Source: Actinomadura flavalba DSM 45200 (GTDB taxonomy: Bacteria > Actinomycetota > Actinomycetes > Streptosporangiales > Streptosporangiaceae). From it: a DNA stretch of 64,000 nt. Below the pieces are notes generated by a model that did not search any database, had not been told where the DNA came from, and saw only the letters and a list, made by a program, of their open reading frames with translations. A program made the position numbers and the translations under genes. The DNA is taken from contig NZ_KB894102.1 in NCBI RefSeq assembly GCF_000374305.1, positions 62,001-126,000 on the forward strand, given 5' to 3'. Positions within the stretch are counted from its first letter, which is position 1, and the number at the start of each line of letters is the position of its first letter. This document shows positions 53,456 to 61,612 of the stretch, piece by piece.

Positions 53456-55611
53456 CCGCCACATATCCGTTCAGCGCCGTCGTGGGGCTGGACGACCTCA
53501 AGCTGGCGCTGGTCCTCAACGCCGTGTCGCCGCGCGTCGGCGGCGTGCTCGTGCGCGGCGAGAAGGGCACCGCCAAGTCCACGATCGTGCGGGCGCTCGC
53601 GGCGCAGCTCCCCGCCGTGGACACGGTGCCCGGCTGCCGGTTCGCGTGCGACCCGGCGGCGCCCGACCCGGCGTGCCCGGACGGGCCGCACGAGCCGGGC
53701 GGCGCGGGGACGCGGCGCCCGGCGGCGCTGGTCGAACTGCCCGTCGGGGCGTCGGAGGACCGGCTGGCCGGGTCGCTCGACGTGGAGAAGGCGCTGACCG
53801 AGGGCGTCAAGGCGTTCGAGCCGGGCCTGCTGGCGGCGGCGCACCGGGGCGTCCTGTACGTGGACGAGGTCAACCTGCTGCACGACCACCTGGTCGACCT
53901 GCTGCTCGACGCCGCCGCGCTCGGCACCTGCTACGTCGAGCGCGAGGGCGTGTCGGTGCGGCACGCGGCGCGGTTCCTGCTCGTCGGCACGATGAACCCG
54001 GAGGAGGGCGAGCTGCGCCCGCAGCTCCTGGACCGGTTCGGGCTGACCGTCGAGGTGAGGGCGTCGCGGGAGCCCGGCGAGCGCGCCGAGGTGGTGCGGC
54101 GGCGGCTGGCTTTCGAGGCGGACGGCGCCGGGTTCGCCGCGCGCTGGGCGGCGGCCGAGGCCGAGCTGGCATCCCGCGTCGCGGCGGCGCGCGGGCGGCT
54201 GCCCGGCGTCCGGCTGCCGGACGCGCGGCTGGAGCAGATCGCGACCGTCTGCGCGGCGTTCGAGGTGGACGGGCTGCGCGCCGACCTCGTCACCGCGAGC
54301 GCGGCCCTGGCCCACGCGGCCTGGCACGGCCGCGCCGCGGTGACGACCGAGGACGTCCGCGCCGCCGCCCGCCTGTCGTTGCCGCACCGGCGCCGCCGCG
54401 ACCCGTTCGACGCGCCCGGCCTGGACGAGGACCTGCTGAACCGGCTGCTCGACGAGACGTCCGGCGACGAGGACCCCGAGCCGCCCGAAGGCGGCTCCCC
54501 CGGCGACGGCCCCGGCTCCCCGCCCGACGGCCGGGACGGCGCTGCACGCACCCCCGGGCCGGACAGCGGCACCGACGACGGCAGGAAAAGCTCAGAAGGC
54601 ACAGAGGGCACGAACAACGCCGAAGGCATGAAGGGCTCTGAGAGCACGAACAGCGCCTCGGGCTCGAACGGCCCATCAGGCATGAACGACCCATGGGGCA
54701 CGAACAGCCCTTGGGGCACGGACGACTCCCAAGGCACGAACAGCCCTCACGACACAAAAAGCTCACAGGGCACGAACGGCTCGGAGAGCATGAACGGCAC
54801 GGAAAGCGCGAACGGCGCAGGCCGGGTCGCCGCCGTCGCCGCGCCGCACGCCGTCCCGCTCCTGGAGGTGCCGGGGGTGGGCGACGGCGTCGCCGGACGG
54901 CGGTCCCGGTCGCGGACGACGCGCGGCCGGGCCACCGGTTCGCGCCGCCCGTCCGGGCCGGTCCGCGACCTGCACCTGCCCGCCACCCTGCTGTCCGCCG
55001 CGCCGCACCAGCGCGGCCGGGGCCGCACCGGCGCGGGCCTGGTGCTGCGCGGCGACGACCTGCGCGAGACCGTCCGCGAGGGCCGTGAAGGCAACCTGGT
55101 GCTGTTCGTCGTGGACGCGTCCGGCTCGATGGCGGCCCGCCGCCGCATGACGACGGTCAAGACGGCCGTGCTGAGCCTGCTGCTGGACGCCTACCAGCGC
55201 CGCGACAAGGTCGGCCTCATCACGTTCCGGGGCCGCACCGCCGACCTGGTGCTGCCGCCGACGTCGTCGGTGGAGGCGGGCGCGGCGCGGCTGCGGTCGC
55301 TGCCGACGGGCGGGCGGACGCCGCTGGCCGCCGGGCTCGTCCGCGCCGCCGAGGTGCTGCGCGCCGAACGGCTGCGCGACCCGGCGCGGCGCCCGCTGCT
55401 CGTCGTCGTCACCGACGGCCGCGCGACGGCCGGCGGCGACGTGGACCGCGCCGCCGGGCTGCTGCGCGGCACGGCCGGCGTCGTCGTGGACTGCGAGGGC
55501 GGGCCGGTGCGGCTCGGCCTCGCCGGACGGCTCGCGGCGCGGCTCGGCGCCCGGCTCGTCCCGCTACAGGATCTCGGCGCCGTCGTGCGCGATCACCGGA
55601 AGGCGGCCTGA
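53452..55611 (+). CDS. Magnesium chelatase-like AAA+/VWA protein (BchID type), cobalt insertion partner
   Basis: 719 residues from TTG 53452, supported by GGAAGGTGGG upstream and a 4-base overlap with the phosphatase stop. AAA+ domain about 1-330: Walker A GEKGTAKST, Walker B VLYVDEVNLL. Linker about 340-500 includes twelve hexapeptide repeats. VWA domain about 540-719 with intact MIDAS motifs (DASGS, a Thr, and VTDG). It joins ChlI-like and ChlD-like parts in one chain. In actinobacteria such a protein beside cobN is the likely ATP-driven partner of CobN in cobalt insertion (CobS/CobT role). Confidence 0.82.
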   Translation: MTATYPFSAVVGLDDLKLALVLNAVSPRVGGVLVRGEKGTAKSTIVRALAAQLPAVDTVPGCRFACDPAAPDPACPDGPHEPGGAGTRRPAALVELPVGASEDRLAGSLDVEKALTEGVKAFEPGLLAAAHRGVLYVDEVNLLHDHLVDLLLDAAALGTCYVEREGVSVRHAARFLLVGTMNPEEGELRPQLLDRFGLTVEVRASREPGERAEVVRRRLAFEADGAGFAARWAAAEAELASRVAAARGRLPGVRLPDARLEQIATVCAAFEVDGLRADLVTASAALAHAAWHGRAAVTTEDVRAAARLSLPHRRRRDPFDAPGLDEDLLNRLLDETSGDEDPEPPEGGSPGDGPGSPPDGRDGAARTPGPDSGTDDGRKSSEGTEGTNNAEGMKGSESTNSASGSNGPSGMNDPWGTNSPWGTDDSQGTNSPHDTKSSQGTNGSESMNGTESANGAGRVAAVAAPHAVPLLEVPGVGDGVAGRRSRSRTTRGRATGSRRPSGPVRDLHLPATLLSAAPHQRGRGRTGAGLVLRGDDLRETVREGREGNLVLFVVDASGSMAARRRMTTVKTAVLSLLLDAYQRRDKVGLITFRGRTADLVLPPTSSVEAGAARLRSLPTGGRTPLAAGLVRAAEVLRAERLRDPARRPLLVVVTDGRATAGGDVDRAAGLLRGTAGVVVDCEGGPVRLGLAGRLAARLGARLVPLQDLGAVVRDHRKAA
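54598..54813 (+). repeat. Twelve 18-bp in-frame tandem repeats
   Basis: Codes twelve hexapeptides with approximate consensus (S/G)-x-x-G-(T/M)-N, for example GTEGTN, GPSGMN, DPWGTN, DSQGTN, SSQGTN, GSESMN. The array is exactly 216 bases and lies in the linker between AAA and VWA domains. Base composition is clearly less GC-rich than the flanks (codons AAC, AGC, ACA, AAA). Confidence 0.85.
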
Positions 55612-55612
55612 C

Positions 55613-56215
55613 ATGCCCCAGGGAAAGCCCGAGCACGTGCCCGACGACGGCCTCACCACCCGGCAGCGCCGCAACCGGCCGCTGCTGATGGTCCACACCG
55701 GTCCCGGCAAGGGGAAGTCCACGGCCGCGTTCGGCATGGCGCTGCGGGCGTGGAACCAGGGCTGGCCGGTCGGGGTGTTCCAGTTCGTGAAGTCGGCGAA
55801 GTGGAAGGTCGGCGAGGAGCGGGCGCTGCGCGTCCTCGGGGACAGCGGCGAGGGCGGCACCGTCGCCTGGCACAAGATGGGCGAGGGCTGGTCGTGGATT
55901 CAGCGGCCCGGCACCGACGCCGACCACGCCGCCGACGCCCGCGAGGGCTGGGAGCAGATCAAGCGCGACCTGGCCGCCGAGACCTACCGCTTCTACGTGC
56001 TGGACGAGTTCACCTACCCGCTGAAGTGGGGCTGGATCGAGCTGGACGACGTCGTCGCCGCGCTCACGTCCCGGCCCGGCGACCAGCACGTCGTCATCAC
56101 CGGCCGGGACGCCCCGGCGGGCCTGCTCGACGCCGCCGACCTGGTGACCGAGATGGGCAAGGTCAAGCACCCGATGGACGCGGGACAGAAGGGGCAGCGA
56201 GGCATCGAGTGGTAG
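55613..56215 (+). CDS. cobO: Cob(I)yrinic acid a,c-diamide adenosyltransferase
   Basis: 200 residues. P-loop GPGKGKST (30-37) in the CobA/CobO/BtuR context, followed by VGVFQFVKSAKWKVGEERAL, VLDEFTYPLKWGWIE and VITGRDAPAGLLDAADLVTEM. It attaches the adenosyl group from ATP to the corrin cobalt. One base lies between the chelatase stop and its ATG, and cobB overlaps its end, so the four genes form one operon. Confidence 0.93.
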   Translation: MPQGKPEHVPDDGLTTRQRRNRPLLMVHTGPGKGKSTAAFGMALRAWNQGWPVGVFQFVKSAKWKVGEERALRVLGDSGEGGTVAWHKMGEGWSWIQRPGTDADHAADAREGWEQIKRDLAAETYRFYVLDEFTYPLKWGWIELDDVVAALTSRPGDQHVVITGRDAPAGLLDAADLVTEMGKVKHPMDAGQKGQRGIEW

Positions 56216-57609
56216 TTCCCCGGCTCGTCGTGGCGGCGCCGTCGTCGGGCAGCGGCAAGACGACCGTCGCGACCGGGCTGATGGCGGCGCTGCGGGCGCG
56301 CGGCCTGGCCGTCTCCCCGCACAAGGTCGGGCCGGACTACATCGACCCCGGCTATCACGCGCTGGCGTCCGGCCGTCCGGGCCGCAACCTGGACCCGTGG
56401 CTGACGGACGAGTCGCGCGTGCTGCCGCTGTTCCTGCACGGCGCGGCGGGCTGCGACGTCGCGGTGGTCGAGGGCGTGATGGGGCTGTTCGACGGCCGGG
56501 GCGACACGGGCTTCGCGTCCACGGCGCACGTCGCGCGGCTGCTGTCCGCGCCGGTCGTGCTGGTCGTGGACGCGTCGGGGCAGAGCCGGTCGGTCGCGGC
56601 GATGGTGCACGGTTTCGCCACGTTCGAGCCCGGTGTCCGTCTCGGCGGCGTGATCCTCAACCGCGTCGCCTCGGACCGTCACGAAGCCCTGTGCCGCACC
56701 GCTCTGGAGGCCACCGGCATCCCGGTGCTCGGCGCGCTGCGCCGCGACGACGCGGTGATGACCCCGTCCCGGCACCTCGGCCTGATCCCGGCGGCCGAGC
56801 GCGGCGCCGACGCCGTGTCGGCCGTCGACCGGCTCGGCGCCCTCATCGCCGCGTCCTGCGACCTGGACGCCCTGCTGCGCCTGGCGTCCTCCGCTCCCCC
56901 GCTTCCAGGCACCCCGTGGAGCGCAGCCGACGCCCTGGCCATCACGTCCGGACCGGAGGCGTTCGCGCGGGGAACGGCCGATGGCGGGGCGGCGGTGCGG
57001 GTCGGGCCGGGCCGCGCGGGCGGCGGAGCGCGGCCGGTGGTGGCCGTGGCCGGAGGGGCCGCGTTCACGTTCTCCTACGCCGAGCACACCGAGCTTCTGG
57101 AGGCGGCCGGGGCCGAGGTCGCGGTGTTCGACCCGCTGAGGGACGAGGCGCTGCCCGAGGGCGCCGGGGCGCTGGTGATCGGGGGCGGGTTCCCCGAGAT
57201 GCACGCCGCCGAGCTGGCCGCCAACGCGCCGCTGCTGGCGGAGGTCGCGGCGTTCGACGGGCCGATCGCGGCCGAGTGCGCCGGGCTGCTCTACCTGTGC
57301 GAGGAGATCGACGGCCGCGCGATGGCCGGACGGGTGCCGGGACGCGCCCGGATGACCGGGCGGCTGACGCTCGGCTACCGCGAGGCCGTCGCCGTCACCG
57401 ACTCCCCGCTGACCCGCGCCGGGGAGCGGTTCCACGGCCACGAGTTCCACCGCACCGCCGTCGACGGCGCGCACGCGCCGCTGTTCCGCTGGCGCGACGG
57501 CGCCGACGGGTACGGCGACGCCCGCGTCACCGCGTCCTACCTGCACCTGCACTGGGCCGGGCGGCCGGACCTGGCGCACCGCCTGGTGTCGGCCGCCCGG
57601 ACGCCCTAG
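56209..57609 (+). CDS. cobB: Cobyrinate a,c-diamide synthase
   Basis: 466 residues. GTG 56209 overlaps the cobO stop by 7 bases. N-terminal dethiobiotin-synthetase-like ATP domain: APSSGSGKTTVATGLMAAL, HKVGPDYIDPGYH, VEGVMGLFDGRGD. C-terminal glutamine amidotransferase domain: GGGFPEMHAAEL and the nucleophile region AECAGLLYLCEE, ending at FHGHEFHRT. It amidates the a and c side chains of the corrin ring with glutamine and ATP. A small Gly/Ala/Arg-rich linker near residue 260 joins the domains. Ends convergently with cobN on a shared CTAG. Confidence 0.93.
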   Translation: MVVPRLVVAAPSSGSGKTTVATGLMAALRARGLAVSPHKVGPDYIDPGYHALASGRPGRNLDPWLTDESRVLPLFLHGAAGCDVAVVEGVMGLFDGRGDTGFASTAHVARLLSAPVVLVVDASGQSRSVAAMVHGFATFEPGVRLGGVILNRVASDRHEALCRTALEATGIPVLGALRRDDAVMTPSRHLGLIPAAERGADAVSAVDRLGALIAASCDLDALLRLASSAPPLPGTPWSAADALAITSGPEAFARGTADGGAAVRVGPGRAGGGARPVVAVAGGAAFTFSYAEHTELLEAAGAEVAVFDPLRDEALPEGAGALVIGGGFPEMHAAELAANAPLLAEVAAFDGPIAAECAGLLYLCEEIDGRAMAGRVPGRARMTGRLTLGYREAVAVTDSPLTRAGERFHGHEFHRTAVDGAHAPLFRWRDGADGYGDARVTASYLHLHWAGRPDLAHRLVSAARTP

Positions 57610-60600
57610 CCGTCGGTGTCGTCCTCCAGGTCGCCCTCGGTCTTCAGGTAGACCTCCTGGAGGCCCTGGAAGATCTCCGGGTCGGGGTGTTCCCAGAGGC
57701 CGCGTTCGGCGGCTTCGAGGAGGCGTTCGGCGATGCCGTGCAGCGCCCACGGGTTCGACGTGGCCATGAACGCGCGGTTCTGCTCGTCCAGGACGTACGT
57801 CTCGGTGAGCTTGTCGTACATCCAGTCGGCCATGACGCCGGTGGTGGCGTCGTAGCCGAACAGGTAGTCCACCGTCGCGGCCAGCTCGAACGCGCCCTTG
57901 TAGCCGTGCCGGCGCATCGCGGCGAGCCAGTTCGGGTTGACGACCCGCGCCCGGAAGATCCGCGACGTCTCCTCCGACAGCGTCCGGGTGCGGACGGCGT
58001 CGGGCCGCGTGCTGTCACCGATGTAGGCGGCCGGGGCCTTGCCGGTCAGCGCGCGGACGGTGGCGACCATGCCGCCGTGGTACTGGAAGTAGTCGTCGGA
58101 GTCCGCGATGTCGTGTTCGCGGGTGTCGACGTTCTTCGCCGCGACCGCGATCCGCTTGTACGCCGCCTCCATGTCGGGACGCGACGGGACGCCGTCCAGG
58201 TCGCGGCCGTAGGCGTAGCCGCCCCACACCGCGTAGACCTCGGCGAGGTCGGCGTCGTCGCGCCAGTTGCGGCTGTCGATGAGCGGCAGCAGCCCCGCCC
58301 CGTACGCGCCGGGCGCGGAGCCGAAGACGCGCAGCGTCGCGCGGCGCTCGTCGCCGTGCTCGGCCAGGTCGGCGCGGGCGTGGGCGCGGACGAAGTTGGC
58401 GTCGTCGGGCTCGTCCAGCCCGGCGACGAGCCGGACGGCGTCGTCGAGCATCGCGACGACGTGCGGGAACGCGTCCCGGAAGAACCCGCTGATGCGGACC
58501 GTCACGTCGACGCGCGGGCGGCCCAGTTCCGCGACCGGGATCGGCTCCAGGTCGGTGACGCGGCGGGACGCCTCGTCCCACGCGGGCCGGACGCCGAGCA
58601 GCGCCAGCACCTCGGCGACGTCGTCGCCGGCCGTGCGCATCGCGCTCGTGCCCCACACCGACAGCCCGACCGAGCGCGGCCAGTCGCCGTGCTCGTCCCG
58701 GTACCGCTCCAGCAGCGACTCGGCCATCGCCTGCCCGGTCTCCCAGGCGAGCCGGCTCGGCACGGCGCGCGGGTCCACCGAGTAGAAGTTCCGCCCGGTC
58801 GGCAGCACGTTGACGAGCCCCCGCAACGGCGACCCGCTCGGCCCCGCCGGAACGTACCCGCCGTCCAGCGCGTGCAGGACGTGATCCATCTCGTCGGTCG
58901 TCCGCGCCAGCCGGGGCACGACCTCCGCGGCCGCGAACTCCAGCACACTCGCCACCAGCGCCCGCCGCTCCTCGGGCACCCACCCGGCGGCGACGCCGTC
59001 CCCACCGGCGTCACGGAGACCGGAGTCGCGCTCTCCCGCCGCCCCGTCCGACAGGCCGCGCGCGTCCTCGCCCGGTGCCGTGTCGAGCGGCAGGCCGCGG
59101 GCGAGGGTGCCGGTGCGTTCTTCGGGGGCGCTCGCGGCGACGCGGGCGGCGGCGGTCACGTCCCAGTCCGCGTCCTCCATGGCCTGGACGAGGGAACGGG
59201 CCGTGGCCTCGGCGGCGTCGGTCTCGCCGAGGCCGGCGGTGCCGTCCTCGGTGAGGCCGAGCGCTTCGCGCAGGCCCGGGAGGGTCTCGCGGCCCGACCA
59301 CATCTGGCGCGCGCGGAGCATGGCCAGGACGAGATCGACGCGGACCTGGCCCTCGGGCGCCTGGCCGAGGACGTGCAGGCCGTCGCGGATCTGCGCGTCC
59401 TTGACCTCGCAGAGCCAGCCGTCCACGTGCAGCAGGAAGTCGTCGAACTCGGTGTCGTGCGGGCGGTCGTCCAGGCCGAGGTCGTGGTCGAGGCGGGCGG
59501 CCTGGATGAGCGTCCAGATCTGGGCGCGGATCGCGGGCAGCTTCGCCGGGTCCATCGCGGCGATGTTGGCGTGCTCGTCCAGGAGCTGTTCGAGGCGGGC
59601 GATGTCGCCGTAGGTCTCGGCGCGGGCCATCGGCGGCACCATGTGGTCCACCAGGACGGCGTGCGCGCGGCGCTTGGCCTGCGTGCCCTCGCCCGGGTCG
59701 TTGACGAGGAACGGGTAGACGAGCGGCAGGTCGCCCAGCGCCGCGTCCGTGCCGCACGACGCCGACATCCCGGCGGACTTGCCGGGCAGCCACTCCAGGT
59801 TGCCGTGCTTGCCGACGTGCACCATCGCGTGCGCGCCGAACTCGTCGGCCAGCCAGCGGTAGGCGGCCAGGTAGTGGTGGCTGGGCGGGAGGTCGGGGTC
59901 GTGGTAGATCGCGATGGGGTTCTCCCCGAAGCCGCGCGGCGGCTGCACCATGACGACGACGTTCCCGGCGCGCAGCGCGGCCAGCACGATGTCGCCCTCG
60001 TGCACGAACAGCTCGCCGGGGGGCGGCCCCCAGTGCCGCTCCATCTCGGCGCGGAGGTCGGCGGGCAGCGTCCGGTACCAGCGCTCGTAGGCCGACGCCG
60101 CGATGCGGACGGGGTTCCCCGCGAGCTGCTCCTCGGTGAGCCAGTTCTCGTCCTGGCCGCCCGCCGCGATGAGCGCGTGGATGAGGGCGTCGCCGTCCTG
60201 CTCGGCGACGCCGGGGAACCCGTCGCCGAGGTCGTAGCCCGCGTCCGCCAGCCGCGACAGCAGCCGGACGGCGCTGACCGGCGTGTCCAGCCCGACCGCG
60301 TTGCCGACCCGCGAGTGCTTGGTCGGATACGCCGACAGCATCACGACGAGGCGCCGTTCGGCGGGCGGGGTGTGCCGCAGCCGGGCGTGCCGGACGGCGA
60401 TCCCGGCGACGCGGGCGGCGCGCTCGGGGTCGGCGGCGTAGACGGTCAGGCCGTCCTCGTCGATCTCCTTGAACGAGAACGGGACGGTGATGATGCGGCC
60501 GTCGAACTCGGGGATCGCGACCTGCGAGGCGGCGTCCAGCGGGGACAGGCCGTCGTCGTTGGCCTCCCAGTCGGCGCGGCTGCTCGTCAGGCACAGGCCC

Positions 60601-61364
60601 TGGAGGATCGGGACGTCGAGGGCGGCGAGGGCGCCGACGTCCCACGCCTCGTCGTCGCCGCCCGCCCCGGCCGTCGCGGGCCGCGAGCCGCCCGCCGCCA
60701 GGACGGTCACGACGAGCGCGTCCGCCGCGCCGAGCGTGGCGAGGAGTTCGGGTTCGGCGGTGCGCAGCGACGAGCAGAACACCGGGAGGGCCTGGCCGCC
60801 CGCGTCCTCGATCGCGGCGCAGAGCGCGTCCACGAAGCCGGTGTTGCCCGCCATGTGGTGCGCCCGGTAGTACAGGACGCCGACCGTCGGACCCTCCGAC
60901 GTGCGGGGCGCGCGGTCGAGGCGGCCCCAGGTGGGGGTGGCCTCGGGCGGCGCGAAGCCGTGGCCGGTCAGCAGCACCGTGTCCGACAGGAACCGGTGCA
61001 GTTCGGCGAGGTTGGCGGGGCCGCCGTGCGCGAGGTAGGCGTGCGCGTCGGCGCAGACGCCGCCGCTCACCGTCGACAGCTCCATCAGCTCGGCGTCCGG
61101 CGCCTGCTCGCCGCCGAGGACGACGACGGGACGCGGCCCGGCGAGCAGGGCGTCCAGGCCGTCCTCCCAGGCGCGGCGCCCGCCGAGCAGCCGGACGACG
61201 ACGAGGTCGGCGCCGTCGGTGAGCGCGGGCAGGTCCTCGACGCCGAGCCGCGCCGGGTTGCCCAGCCGGTAGGCGACTCCGGCGGCGCGGGCGCTCAGCA
61301 GGTCGGTGTCGGAGGTCGACAGCAGCAGGACGGTGCGGTCCTGCGCGGACGCGTCAACGGACAC
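57606..61364 (-). CDS. cobN: Cobaltochelatase large subunit CobN
   Basis: 1252 residues, the usual CobN/BchH length. VGVLYYRAHHMAGNTGFVDA, MVHVGKHGNLEWLPGKSAGM and LRGLVNVLPTGRNFYSVDP are family hallmarks. It inserts Co2+ into hydrogenobyrinate a,c-diamide with ATP supplied by an AAA partner (the gene at 53452). GTG 61364 has GGGGAGG 7 bases upstream. About 40 residues near position 765-800 form a Gly/Ala/Asp-rich insertion next to the EERRALVASVLEF segment. Controlled by a cobalamin riboswitch directly upstream. Confidence 0.93.
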   Translation of the reverse strand: MSVDASAQDRTVLLLSTSDTDLLSARAAGVAYRLGNPARLGVEDLPALTDGADLVVVRLLGGRRAWEDGLDALLAGPRPVVVLGGEQAPDAELMELSTVSGGVCADAHAYLAHGGPANLAELHRFLSDTVLLTGHGFAPPEATPTWGRLDRAPRTSEGPTVGVLYYRAHHMAGNTGFVDALCAAIEDAGGQALPVFCSSLRTAEPELLATLGAADALVVTVLAAGGSRPATAGAGGDDEAWDVGALAALDVPILQGLCLTSSRADWEANDDGLSPLDAASQVAIPEFDGRIITVPFSFKEIDEDGLTVYAADPERAARVAGIAVRHARLRHTPPAERRLVVMLSAYPTKHSRVGNAVGLDTPVSAVRLLSRLADAGYDLGDGFPGVAEQDGDALIHALIAAGGQDENWLTEEQLAGNPVRIAASAYERWYRTLPADLRAEMERHWGPPPGELFVHEGDIVLAALRAGNVVVMVQPPRGFGENPIAIYHDPDLPPSHHYLAAYRWLADEFGAHAMVHVGKHGNLEWLPGKSAGMSASCGTDAALGDLPLVYPFLVNDPGEGTQAKRRAHAVLVDHMVPPMARAETYGDIARLEQLLDEHANIAAMDPAKLPAIRAQIWTLIQAARLDHDLGLDDRPHDTEFDDFLLHVDGWLCEVKDAQIRDGLHVLGQAPEGQVRVDLVLAMLRARQMWSGRETLPGLREALGLTEDGTAGLGETDAAEATARSLVQAMEDADWDVTAAARVAASAPEERTGTLARGLPLDTAPGEDARGLSDGAAGERDSGLRDAGGDGVAAGWVPEERRALVASVLEFAAAEVVPRLARTTDEMDHVLHALDGGYVPAGPSGSPLRGLVNVLPTGRNFYSVDPRAVPSRLAWETGQAMAESLLERYRDEHGDWPRSVGLSVWGTSAMRTAGDDVAEVLALLGVRPAWDEASRRVTDLEPIPVAELGRPRVDVTVRISGFFRDAFPHVVAMLDDAVRLVAGLDEPDDANFVRAHARADLAEHGDERRATLRVFGSAPGAYGAGLLPLIDSRNWRDDADLAEVYAVWGGYAYGRDLDGVPSRPDMEAAYKRIAVAAKNVDTREHDIADSDDYFQYHGGMVATVRALTGKAPAAYIGDSTRPDAVRTRTLSEETSRIFRARVVNPNWLAAMRRHGYKGAFELAATVDYLFGYDATTGVMADWMYDKLTETYVLDEQNRAFMATSNPWALHGIAERLLEAAERGLWEHPDPEIFQGLQEVYLKTEGDLEDDTDG

Positions 61365-61407
61365 GGTGTGGCCTCCCCTGGGGTCCTCGCCCCGGTCGCG
61401 GGTGTTG

Positions 61408-61553
61408 CGACGGCAGGAGTCTCCTGGCTCCCGGATCGACGCTCACCCCGGCCTTCCCGCCCCTTCGGGCAGTGGCCGTGCGGTGGGGTTCGCTCCCCGG
61501 TCACAGTGGCGGGACCGCGCCGGATTCGCACCGGCTTCCTCCCTTTGCCATCG
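61408..61553 (-). promoter_or_regulatory. Cobalamin riboswitch upstream of cobN
   Basis: On the minus strand: closing helix cgatggc/gccgtcg, then gaagccggtgcgaatccgg, gcggtcccgccactgtga, a long variable arm with ccgaaggggcggg, and the canonical B12 box gggagccaggagactcctgcc split by its conserved GA step (61412-61433 region). All class features match the adenosylcobalamin consensus. About 45 bases lie between it and the cobN GTG. Confidence 0.92.
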
Positions 61554-61599
61554 TCTGACCAGAAGCGTACGGCAGCGCGAGCCGGTCGAAAACTGGGGT

Positions 61600-61605
61600 T
61601 ACGAT
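61600..61605 (+). promoter_or_regulatory. Putative -10 box for cobG (leaderless)
   Basis: TACGAT with 7 bases to GTG 61613 and no ribosome site. It lies just outside the minus-strand riboswitch, so the cobG-H-I operon seems not to share that riboswitch. Confidence 0.45.
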
Positions 61606-61612
61606 CCTCCCC

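Noticed and set aside
54290..54766. Cys-rich minus-strand frame with repeated CSC and SCL blocks
   Set aside because: It is the reverse reading of the 18-bp tandem repeat in the chelatase linker, so the apparent Cys periodicity is a by-product.
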